Assembly: GCA_030442055.1 (NCBI GenBank)
Contig: JAUJEB010000003.1
Location: 1 to 64,000 of the forward strand
DNA: 64,000 nucleotides
Source: Agaribacillus aureus
GTDB taxonomy: Bacteria > Bacteroidota > Bacteroidia > Cytophagales > Cyclobacteriaceae
Direction: 5' to 3'
Positions 43,857 through 53,701 of the stretch are shown here, piece by piece. The notes beneath the pieces are model-generated. The model had not been told where the DNA came from. It did not search any database and saw nothing but the letters and a program-made list of their open reading frames with translations. The first letter of the stretch is position 1. Each line of letters begins with the position of its first letter. A program made the position numbers and the translations under genes.

Positions 43857-44675
43857 TCATGGTTTCCTGATAGTCATTTCGCGGCTGGTAACTGAAGATG
43901 CCCTGAAAACACCCAGTGCGCCATTGCTGATGTTACTTGGCGGGTTGGCCGGTGGTGAACTGAAGAGTCCCCCATCGTTCTCCAGCACCTCGTCAAGCCC
44001 CTCGAAATAGTTGTAAACCTCTTCGGTAATGGATGACATTTCAACCCGTACATGATCGTCGATAAAAAAGTCATAGTCGAACTCAAAGGCAATGTCTTCT
44101 CCAAAATACTCATCACTTGATACAATAATATCTTCCGCCAGCTTGTTTTCCAGCCTTCCATTCCTGTAAACATCCCAGGAATAGTAATTGATCTGGCCGA
44201 GCTTTGTGACCGGCGCCACAAAAACAACGCGGTAGGCATTGACCATGGACCCTGTCGAATCTTCCACTTTTTCCTCAAAATTATAAATTAGCGTATCTAT
44301 TTTACTGATCGGCAACAACGTAGACGAAGCCTCGTATTGCTTTCCTCCATGATTAATATCCAAAGTATAAGTAACGCCGATGGCTCCCTGCAAATTCACC
44401 GTTTCATAAACCCCATTGCCTTTGTGGATCAACGTCTCTGAATTACCATCATCATCAGAAATAACTACCTCGGCGTCGGATACCTTGGTGTCGTTCTCGG
44501 AGTTGTTGAAATTGGTGGTCTGGCTTAGTTTTACCTGATACGGTCCCGGACCATCCGTTATTTTCCCGTCAACGACTAACAAAGGCTCGGCTTTGCCATG
44601 CTTCAGCTCAATGACTTCCTCGCATGACCATAAAAACAAACTTATCACAAAGAGTATATTGATGTATTGCTTCAT
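43857..44675 (-). CDS. DUF4249 lipoprotein (second copy)
   Basis: 272 residues. Lipoprotein signal ILFVISLFLWSC. The DUF4249 domain shows LLVVDGKITDGPGPYQVKLS, SDAEVVISDDDGNSETL, GVYETV and the C-terminal NISNGALGVFRASSV. The family is almost confined to Bacteroidota and always sits beside a TonB-dependent receptor; its role is probably as an outer-membrane lipoprotein partner, in the way SusD partners SusC. Only 21 bp follow the upstream receptor gene, so they are co-transcribed. It is clearly paralogous to the protein at 47204 (same VVDG.IT, DAxVxxSD and SNxxNGALGxF motifs). Last gene of the operon starting at 52399. Confidence 0.9.
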   Translation of the reverse strand: MKQYINILFVISLFLWSCEEVIELKHGKAEPLLVVDGKITDGPGPYQVKLSQTTNFNNSENDTKVSDAEVVISDDDGNSETLIHKGNGVYETVNLQGAIGVTYTLDINHGGKQYEASSTLLPISKIDTLIYNFEEKVEDSTGSMVNAYRVVFVAPVTKLGQINYYSWDVYRNGRLENKLAEDIIVSSDEYFGEDIAFEFDYDFFIDDHVRVEMSSITEEVYNYFEGLDEVLENDGGLFSSPPANPPSNISNGALGVFRASSVTSREMTIRKP

Positions 44676-44696
44676 TTTCGTAATATTTTGGATTAA

Positions 44697-47105
44697 TTAA
44701 AATTTAAAATTATAGCTAACGGAAGGTATAATTTTGAGAAGATAGGTCGTGACCGATTTGAATTCCTCGGTGTCTACAGTTACATTGTCCTCAGGGTCGA
44801 TTTTTGGATCTCCATTGATCACATTTCTATAGTCTATGATCCACGGGTTTTTCTTCATATAGGCATTGTAGACAGATAAATTCCATTCACCCTGCCCTCT
44901 GCCAAATAATTTCTTCTTTTGCTTGAGGGTAATGGAAAGGTCCATGCGGTGGTATGCCGGCATTCTGTCACCATTTCTGTCCAGGGGATCATAATAAGAA
45001 ATTGGCTGGCCCTGGAAGGCGTATTTCCCTTTAGGTATGGAAACAGCGCTTCCCGTCGCATAAACCCAGTTGGCGGATACTGACACCCGGGGGCTGACCT
45101 CGTGATTGACCACAACGGAAATATCGTGTGGGCGGTCATAGCGTGGCCTGTAGGCCTTGCCACCATTAATGCCATCAATTTGCCTCCTTGTTTTTGACCA
45201 GGTGTACCCGATCCAGCCGGTGGTTTTTCCCACATTCTTTTTCAACAGTAACTCAACACCGTATGACCATCCTTTACCGGAAAGCAATTCCGTTTCGATC
45301 GTACTATTGAGCAGGATGTCAGCCTGATCTTTAAAATCTATTTGATTCTGCATCCACTTGTAATAAGTTTCGACAGAGAACTCGTAGGTGTTATCTTTAA
45401 AATTGCGGAAATATCCCGCCGCTATTTGATCACTGATCTGTGGCTTGATGTATTTGTCACTGGGCACCCAGCGGTCAATAGGCAGGCCAGCGGTAGAATT
45501 TGAAGCGATTTGCAGGTACTGTCTGGTCCTGTTGTAGGACGCTTTGATAGAGCTGGAACGGTTGAGCATAAACCTGGCGCCAATCCTTGGCTCTAACCCA
45601 CCATAGGTTTTGTAAATGTCACCTTTCGAATATTTGACGCTGTCGATAATGTTGTCTTCCCTCCTGTTTTGTTCATCGCCATAAATAAGCACTGTAGCAG
45701 GACCTATGTTTTGGAATAAAGAATAACGTATGCCATATTCCACGCTTAATTTTTCAGAGAATTTTGATTGACTACTGAGGAAAATCCCGTGTTCCAGCGC
45801 ATATTTCTTATCGATTTTAAAAGCGTCAATAACCGACTTCTCGCCAACCGGCTTAATGGTGGCGGGACTGAACTGGAAATAGCCTGCCTTGTAACCAAAT
45901 TCAAGCTGATGATTTGGGTTCAAAAAATAGGTAAAATCGAGCTTCCCGCTAAATTCCCTTAGGTTGGAGGTCCAGTCGAAGCTAAGTACGTCATCATTGA
46001 TATCGAAATTATAGTCAAAATCACTGAACAACAAAGTGGTATTGAGAAACAGCCTATTATTAAAAAGGTGATTCCATCGCACAGTTCCGGTTTTATTTCC
46101 CCAGCTTAAGCCAAAGTCATCTTCAAATTTAAACTTATCCCTCCCAAAGTAGCCTGAAACAAATAATTTGTCTTTATCGCTGAATCGATAATTCAGCTTC
46201 ATGTTCAAATCATAAAAATAGAGAATGTTCTTTCTGGCGCTTGTATCTTTTGCAAAGGCAGAAAATACATCAGCGTAGGTTCTTCTTCCTGATACAATAA
46301 AAGATGATTTATCTTTTACAATGGGGCCTTCCAGTGTAAGGCGGCTTGAAATCAAGCCTATACCTCCTGAAGCAGCAAACTTTTTGGAGTTACCTTCTTT
46401 CATCCTGATGTCCATAATCGATGAAATTCTTCCGCCAAACCTTGCGGGTATTCCACCCTTGTATAGTTCCACCTCTTTGATGGCGTCGGGGTTAAAAACT
46501 GAAAAGAAACCCAGAAAATGGGATGGGTTATAAACTGTGGCCTCATCCATTTGGATCAGCGTCTGATCTGCGGCTCCCCCTCTTACAAATAATCCCGTTG
46601 TACCCTCACCAGCCGATTGTACGCCTGGCAGGAGCTGCATACTTCTAATGATATCCACCTCTCCAAACATAGCCGGAATAGTTTTGATTTTCTCCACACT
46701 GAGCTTTTCAGTACTCATTTTCACCTCCGTCACATTTTGTTCAGGCCTTTCCGAAGAAATAACGATCTCTTCCATTTCCACGACGGCTTCCTGCAATTGG
46801 ATGTTGATGCTTTGATCTTTGTCAAGCGCGATTTCCATACTACGCGTTTTGTAGCCTACAAAAGAATATTGCAAATGATAATCTCCTGCGGGAACCGTAA
46901 TAGAGTAGAAACCATAGACATTGGTGGCAACGCCGGTTTTCAGCTCCTCGATATATATGGTGGCCCCAATAATGTCCTCTCCGGAGGCCCTGTCTTTGAC
47001 GTAGCCACTGATGGTAAAATTGTTTTTTCGCTGAGATTGTCCCATTGCCGTCATAAAGGCTGTGAAAAACAGCAACAGACATAATCCTAATCTTGTAAAT
47101 TTCAT
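44697..47105 (-). CDS. TonB-dependent receptor with carboxypeptidase-regulatory-like domain (second copy)
   Basis: 802 residues. Signal peptide about 1-22 (ending TAMGQ). Residues ~30-115 form a carboxypeptidase D regulatory-like domain (FTISGYVKDRASGEDIIGAT), ~130-235 the plug (IRSMQLLPGVQSAGEGTTGL; FVRGGAADQTLIQMDEATVY), and the rest a 22-strand barrel ending SYNFKF. Unlike its upstream paralogue at 48012 it has no N-terminal STN domain, so it cannot itself signal to FecR by that route. It transports an unknown large ligand across the outer membrane with TonB energy. It is followed by its DUF4249 partner. The 98-bp gap to the previous DUF4249 gene has no clear terminator. Confidence 0.94.
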   Translation of the reverse strand: MKFTRLGLCLLLFFTAFMTAMGQSQRKNNFTISGYVKDRASGEDIIGATIYIEELKTGVATNVYGFYSITVPAGDYHLQYSFVGYKTRSMEIALDKDQSINIQLQEAVVEMEEIVISSERPEQNVTEVKMSTEKLSVEKIKTIPAMFGEVDIIRSMQLLPGVQSAGEGTTGLFVRGGAADQTLIQMDEATVYNPSHFLGFFSVFNPDAIKEVELYKGGIPARFGGRISSIMDIRMKEGNSKKFAASGGIGLISSRLTLEGPIVKDKSSFIVSGRRTYADVFSAFAKDTSARKNILYFYDLNMKLNYRFSDKDKLFVSGYFGRDKFKFEDDFGLSWGNKTGTVRWNHLFNNRLFLNTTLLFSDFDYNFDINDDVLSFDWTSNLREFSGKLDFTYFLNPNHQLEFGYKAGYFQFSPATIKPVGEKSVIDAFKIDKKYALEHGIFLSSQSKFSEKLSVEYGIRYSLFQNIGPATVLIYGDEQNRREDNIIDSVKYSKGDIYKTYGGLEPRIGARFMLNRSSSIKASYNRTRQYLQIASNSTAGLPIDRWVPSDKYIKPQISDQIAAGYFRNFKDNTYEFSVETYYKWMQNQIDFKDQADILLNSTIETELLSGKGWSYGVELLLKKNVGKTTGWIGYTWSKTRRQIDGINGGKAYRPRYDRPHDISVVVNHEVSPRVSVSANWVYATGSAVSIPKGKYAFQGQPISYYDPLDRNGDRMPAYHRMDLSITLKQKKKLFGRGQGEWNLSVYNAYMKKNPWIIDYRNVINGDPKIDPEDNVTVDTEEFKSVTTYLLKIIPSVSYNFKF

Positions 47106-47203
47106 TCTTAGATAGTTTTGTTTAAGACCTATTTATCTTGTTCTCATTCAAGACAGGCCCTAAAACGCAAACCCCCATTTTTAAGAAAGAAATTTTAAAT
47201 AAA

Positions 47204-48010
47204 TTATTTAATGATCACCGTATCGGACTTAACCGAGGAGGCCTGAAAAAAGCCTAAAGCCCCGTTTGTGATGTTTGAAGGCGGATTTTCGGGTGAAACA
47301 CTGAAGACACCGCCATCGTTATTTACCAGTAAAAAAAGTGCACTGTAATAGTCAAATACCGGTTTTGAAAGGGAATAAACCGCCACACTTGCGGTATCGT
47401 TCAGGTTAAACGGAAAGTCAAACTCCAATCCCCTTAAACCATTTACAAATTCATCGGAGTCTACAATCAGTTCAGACCTCAAAGTCTGCGGTTCGTTGTT
47501 TTTTGATATAATCCAGCGATAGTAGTTAATGGATTCAGGGTTTGATTTTTCACCGAAATAGGATACAAAATAACCTTCATCATAGATAATAGATTCCTCC
47601 CGGAATCTGTAATTAAGGCTGTCAATATCACCTACCGGGTGCAATAAATCGCTGCTTGTATATGTTTTCCCCTGCCAGTTTATTTCCAAAAAATAGGTTC
47701 TGCCAGGTATGCCATTGATCTCGCTAATTTTGTACAGGCCTTCGCCATCCAAAACCAGTGTTTCTTCCTGTCCGGTGTTATCCGACAATCTCACCTGGGC
47801 ATCATTCACAGCTTTACCGTTTAATTCATCATTAAAATCCGTGGTAGTACTCAATTTAATGAAATACGGAGGGGCGTCGTCGGTGATCAGTCCATCTACC
47901 ACCAGTACCGGAACGTTCTTCCCGATCTTCAACTCTGTCGTTTCCTCACAGCCATACAATGCACAAATAAGAGGAAATACCAGCAATATGTTGAACAGAC
48001 TTTTTTTCAT
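47204..48010 (-). CDS. DUF4249 lipoprotein (first copy)
   Basis: About 268 residues from the ATG at 48010 (MKKSLFNILLVFPLICALYG, then Cys as lipid site). This start lies 1 bp after the receptor stop, so the genes are tightly coupled; a longer frame into the receptor gene is not credible. DUF4249 features: VLVVDGLITDDAPPYFIKLS, VNDAQVRLSDNTGQEETLVL, GRTYFLEINWQGKTY and ITNGALGFFQASSV. It is an outer-membrane lipoprotein and probable partner of the receptor at 48012. It is paralogous to the protein at 43857; the receptor/DUF4249 pair has been duplicated in tandem and diverged. Confidence 0.9.
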   Translation of the reverse strand: MKKSLFNILLVFPLICALYGCEETTELKIGKNVPVLVVDGLITDDAPPYFIKLSTTTDFNDELNGKAVNDAQVRLSDNTGQEETLVLDGEGLYKISEINGIPGRTYFLEINWQGKTYTSSDLLHPVGDIDSLNYRFREESIIYDEGYFVSYFGEKSNPESINYYRWIISKNNEPQTLRSELIVDSDEFVNGLRGLEFDFPFNLNDTASVAVYSLSKPVFDYYSALFLLVNNDGGVFSVSPENPPSNITNGALGFFQASSVKSDTVIIK

Positions 48011-48011
48011 T

Positions 48012-50678
48012 TTAAAATTTGAAGTTATAGGTGACAGACGGCACAAAACGGAAAAGAAAAATTTCCGTCGCCTGAAACTTTTTGGACTCCACAACAACAT
48101 CAGGGTCATCTTCATCTATAGATACGTCGCCATTGATCACATTTCTGAATCTATGTCCAATGGGATTTTTTCTGAAATAAACGTTGTATAGGGAAAAATT
48201 CCAGGAGCCATGCCATCTTCGCTGCTTTTTATTTTTTCCCTTGATCTCCAGTGAGATGTCGAGGCGATGGTAAGGCCTGAGTCGATCCTTGTTTCTGGAA
48301 GCATTATCGTATTGGATAACGGGAATACCTTGAATTTCATATTTTCCCACCGGAAGGGAGATCGGCCGGCCTGATACATAAACCCAGTTATTGGAAAGGG
48401 TGATCCGCCTGTTAAACCGGTGAATTAGCTGAATGGACAGGTCATGACGTCGATCGTAGACGGGGCTATAACTTCTTCCCTCATTAATGCCATCTATTTT
48501 CCTTTGAGATTTTGATAATGTATAGTTCAGCCTGCCGATCGTTTTTCCGATAGTCTTTTCCAGCGAAAGCTCCACCCCATAAGACCAGGCCTTGCCAGCC
48601 AGGAATAACGTTTCCAGGTTAGGGCGCAGGAGGGCATTGTTCTCCAGCCTGAAGTCCAACTGGTTTTGCATATATTTGTAATAAATCTCCAGTAAACCAA
48701 GGAATTTTTTTTGCGGAGATTTCCTGACCACACCGATGCTCACCTGATCGGCTATTTGCGGTTTAATATGAAAGTTGCTGGCAAACCACCTGTCATTAGG
48801 CAACCCGGAACTAGACGTAGTGGCGGCGTGCAGGTATTGTCTTGTTTTAATATAGGATGCTTTTAATGCATGCCTGGAATCAATTTCATAATTAATGGCC
48901 AGGCGGGGCTCGAAGCCATGGTAATTGGTGATTTTTTCCCAGCTATCAAACCGTAAGGTATCTACAATGGTAGCGTTGGATTTAGGTAATCCTTCCTCAT
49001 AGGTAAATATTTCGCCGGGTCCGACATTCTGAAATAAGCTATATCTCAGTCCAATACTGGCCGTTAACCTTTCGGATAGCTTTAAATCGTTTTGAAGATA
49101 CCACGAATGCTCAAGGGCATTATTTTCCGTAAGGTCAAATGGATCAATTAAAGATTTTTCACTAAGCGGTCTGATCTTGATCGGAAAAAACTGGAAATAA
49201 TTGATATGATATCCGAAGTCAGCCTGCCACCTGGGGCTAACAAATCTATAAAAATCCAACCTGGCATTGTAAGCATTGAATCTTCCGTTCCACTTAAAGT
49301 TGTTGTTGTTATCATCTGCTGTATATTGATAATCAAAACTACTGGCCAGCAGGGAAGTATTAAGAAAAAGATTCTGGTTAAATATATGATTCCACCGCAA
49401 TGTGCCATTTTTGTTGCCCCAGTTGACACCAAACGTATTTTGTAATTCCAGACGGTCGCGCCCCCAGTAACCCGATATAAAAAGCCGGTTGTTTTTATTG
49501 ACCTCGATATTAAACTTGCCATTAAGGTCAATGAAATACAATTCATTGGACCTGACATCTTCATCATTAATATTTTTTAAAATCAAATCCAGGTAACTGC
49601 GGCGTCCTGAAATCATAAAGGAGGACTTTCCTTTTTTAATGGGTCCTTCAAAAAACAGGCGGCTGGCCAGAGTACCGATACCACCAGCGCCCGAGAATTT
49701 ATATTTATTGCCTTCCTTCATGCGAATATCCAGGACCGAGGATAACCTTCCACCAAGCGCGGCAGGCATAGACCCCTTATATAATTTCACATTTTGAACC
49801 GCATCGGGGTTAAAAACGGAAAACAAACCGCCCATGTGCGATACGTTAAATACGGTTGCTTCATCGAGCTGTATCAGGGTCTGATCCCAGGGGCTTCCTC
49901 TGACATAGAGACCATTGCTCGCTTCATTTACGGTCTGCACACCGGCATATTGCTGCAGGCCCCTCACAATATCAGGTTCCCCGAAAAATGCGGGATACTC
50001 CCCGAGCTCTTTTGGTGTCAACCGGACTTGCCCCATGGATGTACTTTTGAGAATATCCTGCTCCGCCTGCCCCTGGATCACCACTTCACCCAGCTCGAAC
50101 TCCGTTACTTCCATGGTCAGGTCGAGGCGTTGATCTTTGTTTATCAATAATTTATATTGCTGGCTCTTGTAACCAAGATAATTGATGCTCACAGTGTATT
50201 CTCCCTCCGGTAAGGTAAACATGTAATATCCATACTCATTGGTTGTGACTCCCAGATGTTTGTCGGCAATGAATAAAGATACACCCACGAGATTTTCGCC
50301 GGTTTCCCGGTCGCTGATAAATCCACTCAGCGTTCTGAATCCCGTCTTTTTCCGGGTGGCAATTTTCCGGGTAAGCACGATTTGATCGCCAACTTCTGCA
50401 TAGCTGACGTTAGCACCGTTGAAAAGCTTATCCAATACCTGCGATACCTGAACGCCTTTTAAAGACAGGCTTATTCTTTTTTCAAGATTCAGGAGACTTT
50501 CGCTGTAAGAGAAATGAATATCAGGATCCTTGCTTAATTTCCGGATGGCACCTTTTAAAGACTCATTTTTAAAATCAACAGAAATTATCTTTTGAATGCC
50601 GGATTGTTGAGATTTCCCAATAAAAGTTATACTCAGGCCTAAAACAAACAATATGATATTCCGGATGCTCATTGACAA
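48012..50678 (-). CDS. TonB-dependent receptor with STN signalling domain (FecA-like)
   Basis: 888 residues. Signal peptide about 1-23. Residues ~30-95 are a secretin/TonB short N-terminal (STN) domain (DFKNESLKGAIRKLSKDPDI; SLSLKGVQVSQVLDKLF), which in FecA-type receptors contacts the FecR anti-sigma factor. A carboxypeptidase regulatory-like domain (~115-200; RTLSGFISDRETGENLVGVS), the plug (~215-320; FVRG-type motif YVRGSPWDQTLIQLDEATVF) and the barrel follow, ending SVTYNFKF. It lies directly downstream of the FecR gene (87 bp) and just before its DUF4249 partner. It is expected to sense and import one ligand class; no sugar or iron specificity can be read from the sequence. Confidence 0.94.
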   Translation of the reverse strand: MSMSIRNIILFVLGLSITFIGKSQQSGIQKIISVDFKNESLKGAIRKLSKDPDIHFSYSESLLNLEKRISLSLKGVQVSQVLDKLFNGANVSYAEVGDQIVLTRKIATRKKTGFRTLSGFISDRETGENLVGVSLFIADKHLGVTTNEYGYYMFTLPEGEYTVSINYLGYKSQQYKLLINKDQRLDLTMEVTEFELGEVVIQGQAEQDILKSTSMGQVRLTPKELGEYPAFFGEPDIVRGLQQYAGVQTVNEASNGLYVRGSPWDQTLIQLDEATVFNVSHMGGLFSVFNPDAVQNVKLYKGSMPAALGGRLSSVLDIRMKEGNKYKFSGAGGIGTLASRLFFEGPIKKGKSSFMISGRRSYLDLILKNINDEDVRSNELYFIDLNGKFNIEVNKNNRLFISGYWGRDRLELQNTFGVNWGNKNGTLRWNHIFNQNLFLNTSLLASSFDYQYTADDNNNNFKWNGRFNAYNARLDFYRFVSPRWQADFGYHINYFQFFPIKIRPLSEKSLIDPFDLTENNALEHSWYLQNDLKLSERLTASIGLRYSLFQNVGPGEIFTYEEGLPKSNATIVDTLRFDSWEKITNYHGFEPRLAINYEIDSRHALKASYIKTRQYLHAATTSSSGLPNDRWFASNFHIKPQIADQVSIGVVRKSPQKKFLGLLEIYYKYMQNQLDFRLENNALLRPNLETLFLAGKAWSYGVELSLEKTIGKTIGRLNYTLSKSQRKIDGINEGRSYSPVYDRRHDLSIQLIHRFNRRITLSNNWVYVSGRPISLPVGKYEIQGIPVIQYDNASRNKDRLRPYHRLDISLEIKGKNKKQRRWHGSWNFSLYNVYFRKNPIGHRFRNVINGDVSIDEDDPDVVVESKKFQATEIFLFRFVPSVTYNFKF

Positions 50679-50765
50679 GTCACAAAAGTAGTGGATTTGA
50701 GCAAATCTGCAGGCAACTTCCCGGCTAAAAAATCAAATAGCCTGCAGAGGGATAAATAATTGTTT

Positions 50766-51782
50766 CTAAGCGTCTTCGCAGCCTTCACCATCCAGCGTAA
50801 CCACCCCATCCTGAATTTTATAAGTTATGTTTAAGGTAGAAGCAATCACCGTAAAAAAAACTTCAACCGATGGGTTGGTGAAATTACCGGTATACTTACA
50901 ATTTAAGATTTTCGGGTTCTGAATCTGTACTTTTACGTCAAAGTATTTTTCACAATCTTCGATGACGCTGGCCATGGTTAAATTGTCAAATTGTAAAGTG
51001 GCATTTTGCCAGGAAAGGAAATTGGCTGATGTATTTTGTTCGCTGGTAACACTTTGATCTGCAGGATTATAAATTCCCTTCAAGCCTTTGGTGAGTACAA
51101 CAGGTTCACCGGTTCCGTCCAGCTTGCCAAAAGTTACTTTGCCGGCGACCACCACTAGTTCAATGCGCCGCTGCGGGTTGCTGGCGTTTAAGTTGAAAGC
51201 GGTTCCCACCACCCTGGTCAGGGAAGCACCTGCGACGATAGTAAACGGGCTTTCAGGATTTTCGGCCACTTCGAAAAATGCCTCCCCCGAGAGGTTTATC
51301 CTTCTGTTTGATAAGAATTCGCTTTCGTTATAAGAGATTTTGCTGTTTTTATTCAGCCAGATGTTTGATCCGTCGGGTAATTTAAATTCAATCCTTTGAT
51401 CTGTCGTGGCTTTGGTGACCATCTTTCCTTCAGCCGGCTGTCTCAGGTAAAACACCGTGGCTGCTATCAATAACAATACAGTCGCCGCCACCGGGTAAAT
51501 TATCCTGTTCCAGTTCGTCATTGTTTTATGAATGGTAGGAACCTCTTTGCCCGCCGGCTTGGCATCCCTGATGGCTTTGAAGCTTTCCCACTCCTCATCC
51601 GCATCGGTTTGCATGTCAAATTTAAAGACCCCGCTGGCCTCCCATATTTTTTTTGATTCATCAAATATGGTTTGATTGCTTTTCGATGCTGACAACCATT
51701 GCTCAAGCTGTTGTACTTCCTCAGCGGTTGCCTCCTGCTTGAGTTGCTTGCCAATAATTTCCCAGATGTGTAAATTTTCCAT
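50766..51782 (-). CDS. FecR-family anti-sigma factor
   Basis: About 338 residues from the ATG at 51782 (MENLHIWEIIGKQLKQEATA); an ATG 12 codons earlier is possible. The cytoplasmic N-terminus has the sigma-binding helices (EEVQQLEQWLSASKSNQ). A single TM helix lies near 85-107 (IIYPVAATVLLLIAATVFYL). The periplasmic FecR domain follows (TDQRIEFKLPDGSNIWLNKN; INLSGEAFFEVAENPESPF), and a C-terminal DUF4974/STN-like domain (LQFDNLTMASVIEDCEKYFD) binds the receptor STN domain. It controls the sigma factor encoded 71 bp upstream. The gene order sigma-FecR-receptor is the standard cell-surface signalling cassette of this phylum. Confidence 0.95.
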   Translation of the reverse strand: MENLHIWEIIGKQLKQEATAEEVQQLEQWLSASKSNQTIFDESKKIWEASGVFKFDMQTDADEEWESFKAIRDAKPAGKEVPTIHKTMTNWNRIIYPVAATVLLLIAATVFYLRQPAEGKMVTKATTDQRIEFKLPDGSNIWLNKNSKISYNESEFLSNRRINLSGEAFFEVAENPESPFTIVAGASLTRVVGTAFNLNASNPQRRIELVVVAGKVTFGKLDGTGEPVVLTKGLKGIYNPADQSVTSEQNTSANFLSWQNATLQFDNLTMASVIEDCEKYFDVKVQIQNPKILNCKYTGNFTNPSVEVFFTVIASTLNITYKIQDGVVTLDGEGCEDA

Positions 51783-51853
51783 AATTAAATCTACCGCTTC
51801 ATTTGTTAAGACAGACAAATTTTATCAAACCCCTATTTTTTTTCATTTTTCTT

Positions 51854-52399
51854 TTAATAATTAAAAAAAGCATACAGGATCATGCATATTAAAATAAGCG
51901 TTTCAAAGATCACTCCCCTCCTATCTTTTACCGCCTGTCTCAATATTTTCAGCGCTTTGCCCATTTGGTTTTCAACGGTCTTGACAGAGATATCCATATA
52001 GTCCGCAATTTCCTGATTATTCAACCCCTCATAGCGACTCAGGGAAAACACCGTCTGGCATTTTGGCGGTAACTTCCTGACTTCCGCCAGAACGATATCA
52101 GCCAGGGCTTTCAGCGCAACACCTTGCCCGTCTTCGTTGACGGATGCCATGTTTTCAGGAAGCTCTACCTTAACCGTATTTTTGTTTTTATCAAGGTGAT
52201 TGATAGCAGCATTTACTACTGCCCTATGCAAATAAGACTTGGCTGATTGGATTTCGGTCTTACTTTGCCAGAGTTTTAAAAACACCTGTTGTACGACATC
52301 CTTTGCCTCATCTTTGTCTTTCACTACCGAATAGGCCACATTACACAAAAAAGCATGGTGTGTTTTAAATAAATGTTCAAAGGCACTTTCCTGCATCAT
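51854..52399 (-). CDS. FecI-type ECF sigma factor
   Basis: 181 residues. Region 2: FKTHHAFLCNVAYSVVKDKD, EAKDVVQQVFLKLWQSK and YLHRAVVNAAINHLDK. Region 4: LPPKCQTVFSLSRYEGLNNQ and IADYMDISVKTVENQMGKAL (helix-turn-helix). The last ~19 residues are hydrophobic (FETLILICMILYAFFNY), a tail common in Bacteroidota FecI-like proteins. It starts the operon sigma-FecR-receptor-DUF4249-receptor-DUF4249 and is read from the consensus promoter at 52461-52493. The FecR protein would hold it inactive until the receptor binds its ligand. Confidence 0.95.
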   Translation of the reverse strand: MMQESAFEHLFKTHHAFLCNVAYSVVKDKDEAKDVVQQVFLKLWQSKTEIQSAKSYLHRAVVNAAINHLDKNKNTVKVELPENMASVNEDGQGVALKALADIVLAEVRKLPPKCQTVFSLSRYEGLNNQEIADYMDISVKTVENQMGKALKILRQAVKDRRGVIFETLILICMILYAFFNY

Positions 52400-52460
52400 T
52401 TGAAATTCGTAAGAAGCCTGAAATTAAAGCATTTCTGAATTAAATATTCAAAATTATTGA

Positions 52461-52493
52461 CAAATGTATTTGTTGTTGGCCTTTTGTCCAAAA
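52461..52493 (-). promoter_or_regulatory. Bacteroidota-type promoter of the FecI operon
   Basis: On the minus strand TTTTG (complement of 52489-52493), 20 bp, then TACATTTG (complement of 52461-52468). This matches the phylum consensus TTTG-N19-20-TAnnTTTG exactly. It lies 62 bp before the sigma start codon. Confidence 0.75.
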
Positions 52494-52534
52494 CATAAAA
52501 CCATTAGAGACACGATGAGACCTGGTATCAGGGC

Positions 52535-53446
52535 TCAAATTACTGACAAAGCACTTCTGACATTTACCAATAGTGTTTCAACCTTTTCATAGGGATCTCC
52601 CTGTCCAAGCGTTTCGAGAGGAAGATATCCGCGGTAACCGGCATTTTTAATGATTTTAAAGAGTTTCACAAAATCGGTAGGCACCTCCTTGCCATCGATC
52701 CAGACATTCTCCTTTACCTGCCAGGTAATGGCATGCCTGATGTTTTGTGCGATTTCCTGGTACGGATCCTTTTCACGATAACTACCAATATCCAGATTTA
52801 ATCCAAGCCACCTGGAATCTACCATCTCGAAAAGCAGATCCACGTCATCGGCAGTTTTCAGGAACTCGTTGTGGTTTTGAAGGCTTATCATAACACCGTA
52901 TTGCTTTCCATATTCGCAGCAAGCCTGGATGTCTTTTGCCATCCATTCAAAAACCTGCTCCCGGGAAAAGCCAGGGTGCGGATGCCGGCCGGTGAAAATC
53001 CGTACATGGGGAGCGCCGAGTTTAGCGGCCACTTCCAGCCATTGTCTGATCAATTCAATACCTGCCCTACGCTGAGTGGCGTCGGGATGTGCAAAATCAT
53101 TTCTGACCCCGGTACCACTAATATCCAGTCCCAGGAGAAATGCCTTTCTTTTGAAGGCATTGATAAAGTCATCTGATGGCACTTTCGGATAATCCGAGAA
53201 GTAATAGCCGGTAGGGTCAATGGCGTCAAAATTGCATTGGGCGCAAAAATCCAATACATCCATTAAATCGATCTCGCCGTTACGCAGCAGGCTATTGAAT
53301 GAATAGAGGTTAAGGCTAAGCTTAAATTTATGGGAAAGTGATTCTTTCACACCAGAAACCGGTGAAATTCCGGATAATGCACCGAAGGTGGTCACAGCAG
53401 GGAAAGCTGCCAATGTTTTAAGGAAATGCCTTTTCGAGTGTTTCAT
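52535..53446 (-). CDS. Exported sugar isomerase/epimerase-like TIM-barrel protein
   Basis: 303 residues. The N-terminus MKHSKRHFLKTLAAFPAVTT is Tat-like but has Lys-Arg instead of Arg-Arg, so the export route is less sure. The barrel shows FDAIDPTGYYFSDYP, HVRIFTGRHPHPGF, ISLQNHNEF, WLGLNLDIGSYR, ITWQVKENVW and GYLPLETLGQGDP, with Asp, His and Glu residues at the usual metal sites of the AP-endonuclease-2/xylose-isomerase-like superfamily. It is related to, but not a close copy of, the protein at 25598 (different active-site motifs). It stands alone upstream of the sigma operon on the same strand. Substrate unknown. Confidence 0.87.
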   Translation of the reverse strand: MKHSKRHFLKTLAAFPAVTTFGALSGISPVSGVKESLSHKFKLSLNLYSFNSLLRNGEIDLMDVLDFCAQCNFDAIDPTGYYFSDYPKVPSDDFINAFKRKAFLLGLDISGTGVRNDFAHPDATQRRAGIELIRQWLEVAAKLGAPHVRIFTGRHPHPGFSREQVFEWMAKDIQACCEYGKQYGVMISLQNHNEFLKTADDVDLLFEMVDSRWLGLNLDIGSYREKDPYQEIAQNIRHAITWQVKENVWIDGKEVPTDFVKLFKIIKNAGYRGYLPLETLGQGDPYEKVETLLVNVRSALSVI

Positions 53447-53701
53447 TTTGAGTAGGTGTTAATTCAAACCATTGGGAATGTTTAAAATTTTGTCTTTACA
53501 AAGGATGCCAGCGATGGCTTTACGGAATAGGGCTATAAATCAAAAATAGCTTAATTTTTACTTACATTTTAATTTCTCATAAAAACCATCATAAGCCCAT
53601 GCCAATTCAATATTATTTTTCGGCCCGCTTGTTTTAATACACTGGAATAGTTTTGTAAATTAATATTTTTGAAAATTTCCAGACACCATTTTTTAGCGAT
53701 T

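Noticed and set aside
48011-48115. N-terminal extension of the DUF4249 gene into the receptor gene
   Set aside because: The extension lacks a signal, while the ATG at 48010 gives a perfect lipoprotein signal.
43857-50678. SusC/SusD polysaccharide utilisation pair
   Set aside because: The partner lipoproteins are DUF4249, not SusD; no SusD fold or RagB motif is seen.
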